From Acanthaster planci (lineage: Eukaryota > Echinodermata > Asteroidea > Valvatida > Acanthasteridae), in assembly GCF_001949145.1 (NCBI RefSeq), contig NW_019091372.1, positions 346,117 to 410,116 on the forward strand: a stretch of DNA of 64,000 nt. The letters are read 5' to 3'. Positions 10,861 to 24,442 of the stretch are shown here, one piece after another. The notes under the pieces were generated by a model. That model made no database searches. It was given only the letters and a program-made list of their open reading frames with translations, and was not told the origin of the DNA. A program made the position numbers and the translations under genes. Within the stretch, counting starts at the first letter, position 1. Each line of letters begins with the position of its first letter.

Positions 10861-13800
10861 ATGGCAGCCCACTTCGAGAAGACGTGTTCGGTTATTTCCA
10901 ACGGAGTTGTGCCCGTAAACAAGTACAGATCCACCCGCACAGGGTTGCAGGTATTCATTGCACAAGTTGAGGGACCGCTAGTGAATGGATTCTTCTGTCT
11001 AGGTAAGATTTTTGTGACTGAAAAACCGGGAAAGTATACATGTATATCAATATTACTTAGGCCTAGGATTATATATGATTATTTATGAGAATTCATTTAT
11101 AGTAAACAGACATGAGATGCACAACAAATGGTTTGACTTTGGTATATTTCCCAGCTACGGAGGCACATGATGATGATGGTTTGCCCCACACACTGGAGCA
11201 TCTCATTTTCCTTGGAAGCGAGAAATATCCATACAAGGTAGGCCCTACTGGTGGCACGAAGTTGCTGTTGTAAACATGCTTGAGCCATTGAGGAAACTAC
11301 CACTTGGGAGAGTTAAGGCAGAGTAAAAAAAAATATCCCTGGTAACTCCTTTTCCTACCTGCATTTTTTATTTCTCCTTTTGTGTTTAATTTAGCAGCAA
11401 AATTTGATTCCTTCTGGCTGTGTATACAGACTAAATGAAGAGCCTGTACACGTAAATCATGTTTTCTGCGCGCTCAGCTTTTGGTCTAGCTTTTGGCTGT
11501 TTTTGTTTGTTTATATTGAGGGGCAGTTCTAAGTAGAATTCAGTCAGATTAGGAAATGTATACCAAATGTATGCCAGTGCTGAGTGAACATCTCCTGTTT
11601 TCTCCTCTGTAGGGTGTATTGGACATGCTCGCTAACCGGTGCCTTGCTCAGGGTACCAATGCCTGGACGGACACCGACCACACTTGCTACACTGTCATGA
11701 CAGCGGGGAGCCAGGGGTTTCTCAACTTACTGCCAATCTACTTGGACCATGTTCTCTACCCAACACTCACTGTTAGTTTGGACTCAATTTTTCGCCACAA
11801 TACATAGCCCAACAGAAAAAAGAACATTCAACATGGGACTGTGTTTATATAAAAGGCCCTACGTTGTTCTTCATCACAAATTTATTTATTTATTTCTATT
11901 TATTTCAACCACATCCTACAGCAACCAAATCGCCAATTAACCAATTTAACTGTTACAGATTCTATGCCATTCCAATTTTTGCCTTTTTAGAGTGAGAAGA
12001 AATTCTGGGTAGAAACACTCTTCTCAAAGTCAAAGACGCTGTTACATTTTACTGGTTTTAGCGAGCCATTATTAGAGGATTCCTTGGCTTCACAGTTGCT
12101 ATCAGAAGGAAGGTCCTAACCAGGAAAGAGACGTTTATAACTGGAACTGTGTATTGTTGAAGCTGTGATTTGTTCTTTGGCAGCATAGTAATTCTGTAAA
12201 ACTCCATCCAGTGTTACTGTCTTTGGATTTTCCATTCCATTATTTAAATTATGTTGATGAAGGGCCAGCCAGAATTTCCAATTTGATGAATGAGATGACT
12301 CCTTGAGTTTGGGTTTTTCCCCATGGTGTTGCAGGATGCTGGTTATGTGACGGAGGTACATCATGTCAATGGAGAGGGCGAAGATGCAGGTGTTGTGTAT
12401 TGCGAGATGCAGGCTAGGGAAAACAGTGGAGAAAGTCGCTCACATCTGGCCATGCTGAGAGCCATGTACCCTGGCCACTGTGGCTATAAGGTGAGTGAAG
12501 ATACCATTGTGGGCACCAGCCACTGTGGCTGCCCAAGGCCATGAACACTGGCCACTGTGGCTGCCAAAGGCCATGACACTGGCCACTGTGGCTACCAAAG
12601 GCCATGAACACTGGCCACTGTGGCTGCCAAAGGCCATGACATTTGCCACTGTGGCTGCCAAAGGCCATGAACACTGGCCACTGTGGCTGCCAAAGGCCAT
12701 GACACTGGCCACTGTGGCTGCCAAAGGCCATGACACTGGCCACTGTGGCTGCCAAAGGCCATAAACACTGGCCACTGTGGCTGCCAAAGGCCATGAACAC
12801 TGGCCACTGTGGCTGCCAAAGGCCATGACACTGGCCACTGTGGCTGCCAAAGGTCATGGATACTGGTCACCAAAGCCCATGAGCATTAGCCAGTGTGGCT
12901 TCAAGGTGAGTGAAGACAAGGCCTTGTGGTGTAGCCTTTGGCTACTGAAGGCAGCAAACAGTGGCCTCTGTGACTGCAGACTGAATGAACTCAAGGCCAT
13001 GGACACTATCCACTTTGGCTACCAAAGGCCATAAATAGCGGCCACTGCAGTATCAGGTTAAGATCCATCTGTGTTCTTCTCCCTCTCCAGTCTGAGACTG
13101 GAGGCATCATGAGCAACTTGAGGACCAGCACCTCCAACGCCAAGGTGAGGCAGTACCACAAAGACTTCTACCGGCCAGACAATCTGTGTCTCATCATCAC
13201 TGGCCAGGTCACACCAGAGGAGGTGTTCAAAGCACTTGAGCCGTTCGAGGAGAAAATCATGGCCAAGGTCAGAAGAAAAAAAAATCTCTTCAGTATTTCA
13301 TCGGAAAAAAAATCAACTCGCCAGATGTGTGTGAAACCTTCCAAAATGAGGTACAATTGAATCTGTATATATTTTTCCCTCTCACAGGGTGCGTTGTCCC
13401 CCTATGTGCGCCCCTGGCAGACCCCAGTTCCACCTCTGACGGAGAGCGTCGTTCAGACTATGCCTTTCCCGTCAGATGATGAAGCCAACGGTATGGTGTA
13501 TATGGCGTGGCGGGCACCAAAAGCCAAGGCAAGTGTCCCCTTACTAGAGTCACATTCGGTCGGTACCCTGTCATAGCAGAATTTCTTGTGTCTGGTTCAG
13601 GTGCAGAGTTGCAAACTACCAGGGAAGTCAGAGAGAGGCTGTAGAACTCGAGATGTTTTGGACCATTGCAGAAGAACCTGAGTTTTGCATGTTGAGATAC
13701 CCTTTAAGACACTAACCCATCTAAGACTGTGTGACTACCTTTTGTGTGATTGCACAGGACCTGTACGCCATGGCTGCTTTACAGGTGCTGATGGAATACT

Positions 13801-16800
13801 TGACTGACACCTCAGTTGCGCCCCTGCAGCGGGACTTTGTAGAGATTAAAAATCCTTTCTGCAGCAAGGTAGGCAGTCAGCCAGCAGTGTTGTATTCGAG
13901 TCCATCCCAAGTCCCTTCACAGGGCCAGTCACAAGCCCCTGCACAAGGCCAGTCACTGGTCCCTGCACAAGGCCAGTCACAAGTCCTTTCACAAGGCCAG
14001 TCACAAGTCCCTCCACAAGGCCAGTCACTGGTCCCTGCACAAGGCCATTCACAAGCCCCTGCACAAGGCCAGTCACAAGTCCCTCCTCAAGGCTGGTCAT
14101 AAGTAACAGGGTAAACAATGACAGAAGAATGTCTCTGTCACAGCTCCTTTGAATTAGGATGTCAATTGGCTTGTCAATTGGCTTAAGTCAATCACAAGTC
14201 ATTCAGTCTTAAAGGGACTTGTGATGGACTCAAATACAACGCTGTCAGCCAGTTAAGCTGAGGATTACCTCCAATGCCCTTGTCAAGAAACAGCTTCAAG
14301 TGTTTCCACCCTTCCTCACATGATTGCGCTAGTTCTCCAAGGGTAACCCTATGCTTATGCCCATACCTCCAGAAGATATCTATATCTCTGGGTAACCAGG
14401 TAACGGGCAGGGTGGTGTGAAGTGCCCTGCTTTAATGTGCAGCATGCCACATAGTTGGTTTCAAACCTTTCACCGTTTTATTGCAAGTCCAAGGGTCCTT
14501 TACTTCCCACTAAACTGGCTCAGTATGTGTGAGATTTATAACGACACATTTTGTGAAAGACAAGGCAATTTCCAGTTGTGTGTGGACTAAAATGAATGCT
14601 GAATTACGAGGCTTTCATGACCGAAGCTAATCATTCTTTGATTTTTTCCTAGGTTCGGTACTCCGTCATCGAAGCATCTGAATCTTGTGTGTACATCAAG
14701 TTTGACAACGTTCCTAAAGACAAACTGTCAGACATCAAGGACAGGTAATTACCACCTCACTTCAGGAAATATCCTCAGAAATGTCTAAAGCTAAATTCTG
14801 GAAGAAGAAAAAGTGAACTATGGAAATTAAAAAACGGCTGAATGAAATTGACAGAGCTGGGTGTGCTCGTCAGGTACAGATGGGCACATATCCTCAGTCC
14901 AACTATTAAGACAGTGGTTTGACTACAACCAGCATGATAACTTGGATTCAGGTTTAACTTTGACCTGATCGTTACTAGGATGCTGGGATGTAATATTTTA
15001 TGGAGTGTTTCGTCTTCAAAGAGAAATTACCATCCTCAATTCACATTCTTTGCTCGAGAGGAGACTATTGCTTCTTGGGGGATGCAAAAATAAACCTGAA
15101 CTAAATGCTAACTTAGAAATAAGAAGTGGAAAGCTGTGACAACATTTTAGAATCTTCTCCCCATTTCGACAGACTTTTTGCCACCCTGGAGGGCATGGCA
15201 TCGGGTAAAGAGGCCGTGGACATGGAGCGAATGGCTAGCGTTCTGCATCGCCGCATCTTGGAATGCCTCAACCACATGGAGGAGAGACCTCATGACACCT
15301 TCGCCTTCATGGGCATTGGGGACTTCCTCTACTGCGACACCATGGATGAGGTACCAATTGAGAATCAGGCCCAGTTACAAATGCAGCAGTGGAGAATTGA
15401 GATATCAATTACTTATACGTCTCATTCATAAATTTTCAAGGGTGTAATGTACTCGTCATTTTAGTAGCTTTACCTTGCAGTAACCATGAATAATGTTTCA
15501 TCTGTTGAAGCTGGAGCAGCGCTTGAATCAAGTTGAGAACTACAAGAAACAAGTCAAGGAATCAGACAGCTTCTGGAAGGAACTTCTGAAACGCTACTTC
15601 ATCTCGGCTAAATCTGTCACGGTAAAAAAAAAGTAGTCGCTGGCCAAATGTTTCTCATATGCTACTGTGCATAAGACTGGTTCTCGGCCAGTATCCTGCT
15701 AAGCAAGAAAAAAAGATCCAGTCTTAGTTTCATTGTGATTTTCTTCAAAACTCGAGTCAACAAAGTCTTCAGACAGTCTGTATGTTTTTGTCTTCCTGTT
15801 TCTCCAGATTCTGGGAGAGCCCAGCCAGAAACTAGCCGAATCCATGATGGAGGAGGAAAAACAGCGCATTGCTAAGCAACAAGAGGAGCTGGGGGAGGCG
15901 GGGCTGAAGAAGGCGGCGGATGTCGTCCTGAAGGCGACAGAAGACAACGAGGTAGCCTAAGGCAGCTAGACATGTTGCAGCCACTTCCAATAGGCGTGCG
16001 CATTCATGCCAGCCACTGCTAACACTTGGACAAAGTTGATCGGGCTGGTCAACAATTTCACAAACAGACAGGAAGATTCCACTGATGATTGGAGCACTAT
16101 TTATTCAGTTGTTGAAACTCCAAAATCTCCCTGAAAAGGTTCGCGCATTAGACGAGCATTATACATCTGTGGATATCACGTCTGATTACTTCTCTAAGTG
16201 GCGTTTACTGTCCCTATGATTATGTCATCTTACTTTTGACACTTTACCTCGATACTTTGGAAGTCAAGTCCAACGTGAGTTCAAATGTGTTGTTGAAGAA
16301 CAGGACATGCGCAGATGCGCAATGCCTCTCAGGACAGGTAGAGAACCTACTGATGCATATTTTGAGCATAGTGGGTCAAATGCATCGATGAAAATTCATT
16401 TCACTGCGCATGCGCACCAAACCGACACTTGCAGAGTGTAAAAATCCTGTACTCTGCAACCAACATCAGCTGAAATCAGAATTGCTAACAACTTACAGAT
16501 AGTAGGGTTACTGCAGAAAGTAACAGTTGAAGAAGTGACTCGTTTGCCATCTTTTCTTTTCGTTTTCTTACTCTGCAGACGGAGCCTCCGGTGAACATGA
16601 TCAGCTCCTTCCCGGTTCCTGGCACTGATTCCATCCATTTCCATCCAATCAATCGTCATAGCAACCTCCTTGGCAACCAGGAGGCTGGTGGAGCAGAGGT
16701 GATGGACCTGAAGCAGATCCCTTTCACGTTTCAGCTGGATGACGTCCACACCAACTTTGTGCTAGTAAGTCAGTTTGATTTCAACTTCAAACTAAGACTT

Positions 16801-19800
16801 TGAGATCAGTTGACTGTTTCCAATTAAAATTTTTTAATATTACCAAGAACAAAATTAAATCTGAAGAAATTTATTTCATAGATGCTGTTGGTCGGTAAAC
16901 GTCAGGGGTAGAAATGTTTTGGATGGATTTCCCTTTCTGTTTTCATTTTAGTTCTCCGTTTTGCTGGACACCTCTTCTGTTCCTGCCGACCTGAAGCCCT
17001 ATCTACCACTGTTCATGGAAATCATCTTTGAGTCACCAGTAATGCGGGATGGAGGTAGGAGCCCATGCAATGTTTTGAAGCAGGTTGTCGAAAACATCAT
17101 GGAAAATGTAGAGTGATGTATTTCATATCAACCATGTATGCTTTTGATTAAAAAGGCCACATTTCATTTTAGAAACAGTGTGGCAAACAACAGTTACAAA
17201 TGTACAAATGACTTTCTACCCCGCGATATGTATTTCTCACATGTGCATGGCCACTTATTGTATGGCTTGTTAAACAGTGAGTAAGTCGTGTGTTCACTTT
17301 GTTTTGACTGTAGTGCTGATACCTTATGAGGATGTCGTAACACAGTTAGCCGCTGACACCCTCTCCACTGAGTCAAGTCTAGGCTTCAAGGGTGCCAGAT
17401 TCCGCTGTGGACAGTTCTCACAGTTGGCTCTCATTGAAGTTAAGGTAAGACAGTGTCTGAATGATTTGGCTGTGCTTGGAAATAACATACAAGCCTGTGT
17501 GATCTCCTGAGAGTTCTTTGAAATCTATTTTTCCAACTGCATAAAGTTTATTGGGATTCGTCATGTGTCATAGCTATTATTCAGTGTGTCTCAACTGGCT
17601 TAACCAGTTCCTGCCGGGTGGAATCTGCGTGTGCAGGATGAGTTCCCAGGGGATTTTCAATATTTTCTGTTTTCAAAATCCTTCAAAATTCATAACTTCA
17701 TTTACCAGATGTTTACACCCACAAGAGTGACTGTCTGGTGGAGACTCTAATCTGACAGGCAACTTCCATTGATGCCCGAGTATTTCAGCCAGGCCTGCCG
17801 CCTAGTTAAGAGAGCTGAGATTGTGCGGTGTTGAGTAATTTCCTGTGTTCCCAAAATTGGCCCAGTGCATTGCTGGATGCCAGTGGTGTCTTTTGAAATG
17901 CGGCCGTATTAGCGTGCAGCAGTACTGTATCGCTCATCCCCAGAGCGCTGGAGCACTTTTGTCCCGCTGATTATCCACTGGCAAAACAAGAGACAGATTA
18001 CCTCCACTAATGTCAACAGCAAAATGATGGCAAATCCCAGCAGCCTGGTCTTTTGTTCCGAGTAGGGTCTTTTGTTACAAGGCCAATTTCGGGCACCGCA
18101 GCCAAGCATATAAAGCCAATATCTCCGGTACCTGCATCCCAGAGGCAAGTCGTTAAGAACTATAACTTGTCTCTCTGATTGGATCGCAGGTCGAGGTGGA
18201 AAAATACACTAAGGGGGTGCAGTGGCTTCAGGAATTGCTGTACCAGACGCAATTTGTGGCCGATCGGCTGAAGATTGTGGCCAACAAGATGACCAATGAC
18301 GTCGCTCGACTAAAACGAGACGGCCGGACTGTTGCCGTGGCAGCCCTTAGGGAACTGAATTACGTCAAAGGTAAGAGAGTTTTGAGAGGCATCATGGAAT
18401 CTCTGCCGTTGCCTCCGATCTCACATATATACGTGCAGTCTCAGCTGAATGTTATGAAACATGAAAATATTGCTTCGCCCAGATTCTAGGAACCCTCTAA
18501 CAGGCAGAAGTGGTTTCCTTCCTTTCTTTACAGAGAGTAATTTCCATGTTACTAGCATGATGCGGCAGCAGAAATTCCTTTCCAGTGTGGTGGAAACACT
18601 GGACAAGGATCCTGTGTCGGTAGGTGATCTTTCTTATCGCAATGAAACGATACACTCATTGTGTTTAGTAGTTTACTACCTGTAGAAATAGCGTGGTAGC
18701 ACTCATGAACATTGTGATTGAAAGAGAAATCGTCACAGTGGGACATCTGAGGACATGAGGTGACGGAGTCACACTGAAAGTTTATATGCTGATTTCTGTC
18801 GTCTTAGGTCATCGAGGACATGAAGAGTCTGCGTGAGGTCTTGACCTCGCCCGACAACCTCCGCATCCACATGGCCGCCGACATGAAGAAACTGAAGGAA
18901 GCCGGGGATGTTCAGTTGCCATGGCAACAACACTTTGTCGGGAAGAACATCAAGGCCCAAAGCAAATGGTATGCATTGGTAGGAGCAGACATGAAAAGTG
19001 TGGCGGTTGTCTCATCTGCTCAATGCCAAAGGAGTTGCGGAAGGACTTGCTTGTTGAAGGCAGATGAGTCTTTGAAGTTTGCCAGCCAACTTTAATATGT
19101 ATTCAAGTTCCCTCATTATGTCACTAGGCGGTATTTTGGTTTTTCATTATGATTTGCCATAAATTTACTGTCAATTTCTTTTGTAGTTTGCATGCACATG
19201 TATGTACCTGACTTGATCCATCTTTTTATGGCGTTTTGTTTGGCTACCGCACAGTGACAAGTTGGGCAAGTTTGCCAGCCAGCTCCTGTGCCCAGCCTCC
19301 TCCGATGCCCCTCTGGGTACCATTGTGGGCGTGGGCTCAGTGGAATCTGCCTTTCTGATCCAGACAGTGCCTTGTGTCAGCAGTTTCAGCGATCCGGACC
19401 TCCCTGCCCTCATGGTGTACATGGAGTGCCTGTGTGCTCTCGAGGTAGGTGTGATAAATGCTTTGCGTATGGAGGGTGGAAGCCAATGTGGATGGCAGTA
19501 TATTGGCTTTGAGCAGAAGCTACCCTTCGAAGACTGAATGCTACCATGTTGGTCGGGAGTGTTCATTCTGGCAGTAGCAACGTGACCATTGGTGAGTTTC
19601 GAAAACCATAGATCACTGCGTGGGTTTGGAGCAGTGCAGGAAGTTCCAAACTGGACAGAACAGGTGTCCAAATTACAATGTAAAGAAAGTTGTAAACCTG
19701 AAATATTTCAACGGCCTAAATCTTCAACCTCTGAAGTTGACTTGCTCTTTGCCGGGCATACTGCCTCTAGTTACCACATTAAATTGATTCCATTTCGACG

Positions 19801-21752
19801 ACTCCTCGCTAAGTCCTCTGAATAAACGATTTCCTCTTGTCACTGGTAGGGTACCATATAAGAAGTATCGTTTTGACTCCGTTTTGTGGAGTCCTGCGTG
19901 GAACTTATTCCCGTTTTAACTCCGTTTTCCCGTCAGGGTCCGATGTGGAAGCAGATCCGTGGTCTGGGCTTGGCCTACCACTATCGCATGTACTGCCGTC
20001 CAGAGGAAGGCCTGCTGTACTTCCAGCTCTTCAAGTGCACCCACGTGGTCAACGCCTACAAGCAAGCTTTGGAGATTGTTGTAAGTAACTCCACAACCTT
20101 CATTATCTTACGGGTGCCTGTTGTTGTCATTGCACATGAGATAATTACGACTGCAGCAGCAGCCATCAGGAGATTCATGTTCCCCCCCTAAAAAAATTAA
20201 TTGGTTACGAGGTCACATAAATTACCTTGTTGGAGTCCACTGTCCAATTTTTATCTGCCCCGAGCTGAAGTGCACCCCCAATCGGTGAAAAGTAAGACAG
20301 GTGTTTACAAGCGGGTTCTTGCATGCATTCTGTGTGTACGCAAAGACCATACATGCTGGAATACATTAGTTACGCGTACTCAGTGTGCTCTGCGTCTAAT
20401 GCGTATATTACTTGCGCACCTAATGGCGCGCCAATGCCTGAGAAACAGAAAGCAGGCCCTTTTTTTTTCCGCTCGGAGCATATTGTGTAGCTAATATTTG
20501 AATAGACAAGTTGCTTATCAAGTTTAGGTGTTAACAGTAATCAGCTGGGCACCAGTTACAAGTTATGCACATCAAACCGCTACTTGACTGGTAACCTGCC
20601 TCTGCTAAGCCAAGTGCACCATGCTTAGCAGTTATTTGCATCTCCATGAAATCCAAATCAGCCCCTGGGTGCTCATCCCTATTGCAGGAGGGTTACTTGA
20701 GTGGCCAAACGACCTTTGACCCCGTCCAGCTAGAGACAGCCATCAGCAGCGTCCTGTACGAAGTGATAGAGAGAGAGGAGACAGTGGCCTCCACTTCGCA
20801 CGAGTCTTTGCTAAGCTACTTCAGGGAAACAGACCAGAACTACAACAGGTCAGGCAAAGATTGGTGAAGATTGACTGCTCCACGAAACATTTTTGTTGAG
20901 CTGTGTTAGTTTTCTTCCCAGCATTTTATAGAGAACATACTAGGTTTGAACCTGAGGCCCCCTTGTTGAAATCCAGCATTGGGATGATTGTAGTTGGTGT
21001 CCATAAGCAAGATATTTTGCTGTAGTTTTTTCCCCTGCATCCAGCAATAAATGGTTATTTGGCAGTTCACAATCTACATACGAAGTAGTGTGGAACTTCA
21101 TTTTTAGATGTCCTCGCTCATTTTTAGATGTCCTCGCTCATTTGTAGATGTCCTCACTCATTTTTAGATGTCCTCGCTCTGTTTCTCCTTTTTTTTTAAC
21201 TTGCCAATTAACACAGCTCTTCCACCTGCAACCACCTGCACCTGCTTCTCTAACCATACAGCTGCTCGTCAGAATACATGTTTGGATAAGACGCCCTTCA
21301 TTCCGTCTCAATCACCTTTCTCGCGTTCCTCATGGAGTCAACCACCCTGACAGACTCCCAAATTATTTCTTGATACCTCCAGGAATCTTTTGTCGCATAT
21401 CACCATGGTGACGGTGGAGGACTTGATGCGAGTGGGAGAGAGGTACATGCAGCCACTCTTTGACAGCGGCAAGTCTCGTTGCGCTGTCTGCTGCCAGCCG
21501 TCCAAACTGGATGAGATCAAGGAGGGTTTCAAGACGTAAGTGCAGCAGCCAAATCTATCTAAACGAGCTTCTGAAACCAAAGACCTGCCATCATTAGTTT
21601 GTCAACTCTCAAACTATGAGCATCCTTTTTCTGAAAACACTGTACGAGCACGAAGCTACTTGTTTCAATTCACTGTCGTCACTTTTCTTTGTTAATCCAG
21701 TTTTGGGCGCGAGTTGACCGTCATGCCGTCCTTGGAGGAAGGTTTTCTGTGA
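10861..21752 (+). CDS. M16 zinc metallopeptidase, C05D11.1-like (22 exons, ~1013 aa)
   Basis: Exons: 10861-11002, 11155-11237, 11613-11771, 12335-12490, 13091-13267, 13388-13528, 13758-13868, 14653-14744, 15173-15350, 15511-15621, 15808-15951, 16579-16764, 16952-17054, 17314-17444, 18190-18370, 18534-18619, 18808-18968, 19255-19444, 19937-20080, 20688-20848, 21383-21535, 21701-21752. All phases join without a stop, totalling 3042 bases. The inverted zinc motif HTLEH is at residues 59-63; TEVHH (134-138) and the downstream ligand Glu in YCEM (about 152) follow, so the active site looks intact. The C-terminal half (RLFATLEGM, SKCDKLGKF, MPSLEEGFL) fits the long two-half M16C type related to presequence peptidase. 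No clear mitochondrial or secretory leader, so probably cytosolic (inference). The start follows aacaag and opens the conserved N-terminal strand. Intron 6 uses a GC donor. The physiological substrate of this subfamily is not known to me. Confidence 0.93.
12461..13040 (+). repeat. Minisatellite seeded from the 3' end of peptidase exon 4
   Basis: About 11 units of 31-32 bp (core ctggccactgtggctgcc) occupy 12510-12860, with degenerate units to about 13040. The last 30 bases of exon 4 (12461-12490) are themselves a diverged unit: ungapped comparison by eye gives 24 of 30 matches. Near 12888 a unit is followed by a second copy of the exon's donor context (ttcaaggtgagtgaaga). The array therefore spans an exon-intron junction. 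Confidence 0.9.
13890..14230 (-). repeat. Array-bearing repeat family G, copy 1 (peptidase intron 7)
   Basis: Eight or so units of exactly 24 bp (core ggccagtcacaagtccct) run to about 14095, followed by a unique tail (cataagtaacagggtaaac). That tail matches the reverse complement of the tail at 58190-58240. The array starts about 20 bases after the exon 7 donor and stays in frame with exon 7, so read-through would add eight-residue repeats before a stop at 14100-14102. Confidence 0.8.
17725..18130 (+). repeat. Interspersed repeat family H, copy 1 (~400 bp, peptidase intron 14)
   Basis: Shares many blocks in the same order with 31425-31865, including gtatttcagccaggcctgc, attagcgtgcagcagtac, tggagcacttttgtccc and ggtcttttgt. 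No open frame survives in either copy. Class unknown; long enough to be a nonautonomous DNA transposon or composite SINE. Confidence 0.85.
19540..19600 (+). repeat. Fragment of repeat family D (peptidase intron 18)
   Basis: Reads gctaccatgttggtcgggag, then tgttcattctggcagtagc, which matches the central block of family D copies. The flanking landmarks are missing here, though a gtgcacccccaatcggtg block resembling the family start occurs at about 20270. Confidence 0.5.
21108..21183 (+). repeat. 20 bp tandem repeat, about four units
   Basis: Unit catttttagatgtcctcgct repeated head to tail in peptidase intron 20, with single-base differences. Confidence 0.85.
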
Positions 21753-23697
21753 AGGATGAGGTAATTCCTGTAACATCTGTTGAGGAACGATATAACATTG
21801 ATAGTTAGTTTGCTTCCTGTGGCTTGGTGCCATGTGTCCAGGAAAGGATTTTACCTCCAGTATTTTTGCATACCCATTAAACTGGGTCATTGATCATGAA
21901 TTGTGCACAAAATTTAGAGACTACAGACACAAAACTTTCCGAGGTTTTTTGTAAGTTAATCTTGTTGCACTGTGACACTTGATAGCCATATTTTCATGGT
22001 AGACACCTTGTTTGCTAGCTATATTTCAAGAGCAACTATCTATATATTTTGCATTACTTTACAGAAACAGAGTCTTGATATAAAAATCAACGTATGTAGC
22101 AGTTTGTACTTTTTTCTATTACAAAAAGTGGGCAGTGTTTTGCCAGCAATTTCAAAGCAACTTGATTTTTTCCCCCGCCTGTTTAAGGCCAGTGCAATGC
22201 TATGATACAAGTATACTGACTTTTGAGATCTTCTAGAACCATAAGTGAATTTCCTTGCTGCAAATCCGCCACGACGACTGTCAATTGAGTAATAACATGT
22301 AGTCGAACTTTAAATTTCATTCAAAAAAATAAATAAATATGGAAATATCGGTAGATCCAACAAGTAGTTTGACTGATGCAGATCAGACAAGCTGTGGCTT
22401 TCTTCAGCTCTACAAATAAACGATCACTTGTGCGTGAACATTTAATGACATGCTTATTCGAGACTGGTGACCTGTCCATTTCGGCAACATGTGTGTCAGT
22501 TTTCAAGTTGGAACAAAACCGTCAGACAGTGGAGACAAGCACCGTTCGTTCATCAGTCTAAGATTTATTTACACAACTCGTTTTTACAGGTGTTTTAATC
22601 ATAAACTACGACAGAAATCAATGGAGAGGAGGAAGAAATCCACGCATCAGCCGTGTGAACTTGGTCACAGATCAAAGATGAACTTGCTCACCACTTTACA
22701 CCACACGTACTCCACCCTCACAGATCATAATCACTGAATGTGGCGACTGCTCCTGGCGCAGTGGCTGTGTCTTCTGTCAGCACAGTGCCATGTGTGTGGC
22801 ATTGGGGAAGACCTAGCCCTAGACGCACAATTCAAGATGCGGCCTGTGATGGTGGCAGCCCAGACTTACTGCAACAATCACAGACCACTAAGACTGTCAC
22901 AGATCAGTCCCAATTACTACTACTGTAAAAATCAGCACCACACCAACTCACGCAAACCTCCTCTCTGCAGATTGAGTATGTTCTCTCACACTCACTCAAC
23001 GTAACCAAGCAGTGTTTGAGACGCATCTCTATCAATTGACTGATTTTGATAAAATACCTCATAACCGCTCTGGAATCCCATTTTGTAATTGCTAACCAAC
23101 AGAGCTTGTTCCCCAAATACAACCGCCACACCAATCAGCAAGCTCTACAATTTTACAATCTTGCAAATTTCAACATCTTTGCTTTAAACCTTTGGTTTGT
23201 CGCCAACTACAAGTCCTGTACAATGTAATTTTCAATAATCTTTTCTGTTTTAAAACGGATTATCTCGTTGGCCTTAAAATGAAACCCTCTGCCCACAGTA
23301 TTTTAAGAATGGAAAACTGGAAACTGCCCAGCTTTTTTTTATGTCTAAAATGCACCGGTCAAAATACTCTTCCGCGAGCTCTAATCACCAGCACATCCAA
23401 AATCCATCAAACTCTAACATGGTTTTTACCGGATTTTGCCAGGTTCGAGTCTCCAGGGTTCAACCACTATTTAACCCTGTGTGAATTGGTTGTCTGCAGC
23501 TAGAAATAATGCATGCATCTATGGAAGTTGCCAACTAGTGGCTACATTTGTATTGCTGAATAGACACAGGTGTCGTCAGCCAGAGCCAACCAATTAGGGC
23601 ATATTAACCCTTCATTCACAGTAATCTTGATATTTCAAGTTTCAATCCTGTACACAAAACATGCCACTGGTGCCAATGACCAGTTGACGCCGGATGA

Positions 23698-23772
23698 AGT
23701 GTAAACACACTGAGGACGTGAAGTGTTCCACTGAGGACGTGAAGTGTTCCACTGAGGACGTGAAGTGTTCAC
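23698..23772 (+). repeat. 21 bp tandem repeat, three units
   Basis: Unit cactgaggacgtgaagtgttc occurs three times head to tail with almost no divergence. Confidence 0.9.
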
Positions 23773-24442
23773 TCGTGTACACTCGTTTAAGACTTTTTTT
23801 TTCATTTCCGTGTTTGACACATTAATGCGTCATGCTTGGTTGTGTCATAACTAGAGTGCAATTTCAAAAAATTTGCAGGAAAAACCCCGCCCCTGGCAAC
23901 TTTCAAAATCCGACGTAAACTGGCCACCTCTCTCCATAATCTTGGATCTCCATCACGGAAGTACCAAAGCAAAAAAAAAAAAAAAACAAAGAAACAAAAA
24001 CTGCTCAGCCTTTGAATGATGCTGCGCATAAAATCTGCTCTAAATAAAACACCAAATCGTCATTGCTGCATTTACATATCCTTTATACAAATTGTCCACC
24101 ATTTGTACAACTATCCGTACCTTCTGAAAGTTGCGCATCCAACTAGTGTGAACGCATAAGGCATTACCACACCCTAACAATACTCTGTATAATAAATTAA
24201 AATATTTCTTTATCACTCGCACATCTCCTTATGTACTAAATACAAATATTTGCAAAACACAAATAAAAGCCCCCAACAAACTTAGAGCTTGAGATTTAAA
24301 TGCCCTCACATTTCCACCAAAAGACCTTAAGGTGACAAGAACTTTGATGAAAGGCACCAACGCTAAACCCATGCACCTCACTAAAAAAGATACTGGCTGA
24401 AGCAACCCAGTCAACAGAAGCTGTCCCTGGAGAGGGTATACC

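Noticed and set aside
12414-12873. Several long overlapping open frames on both strands
   Set aside because: They are translations of the 31-32 bp minisatellite in different frames.
19171-19671. 166-codon minus-strand open frame
   Set aside because: It is antisense to peptidase exon 18, whose + strand frame and splice sites are well supported.
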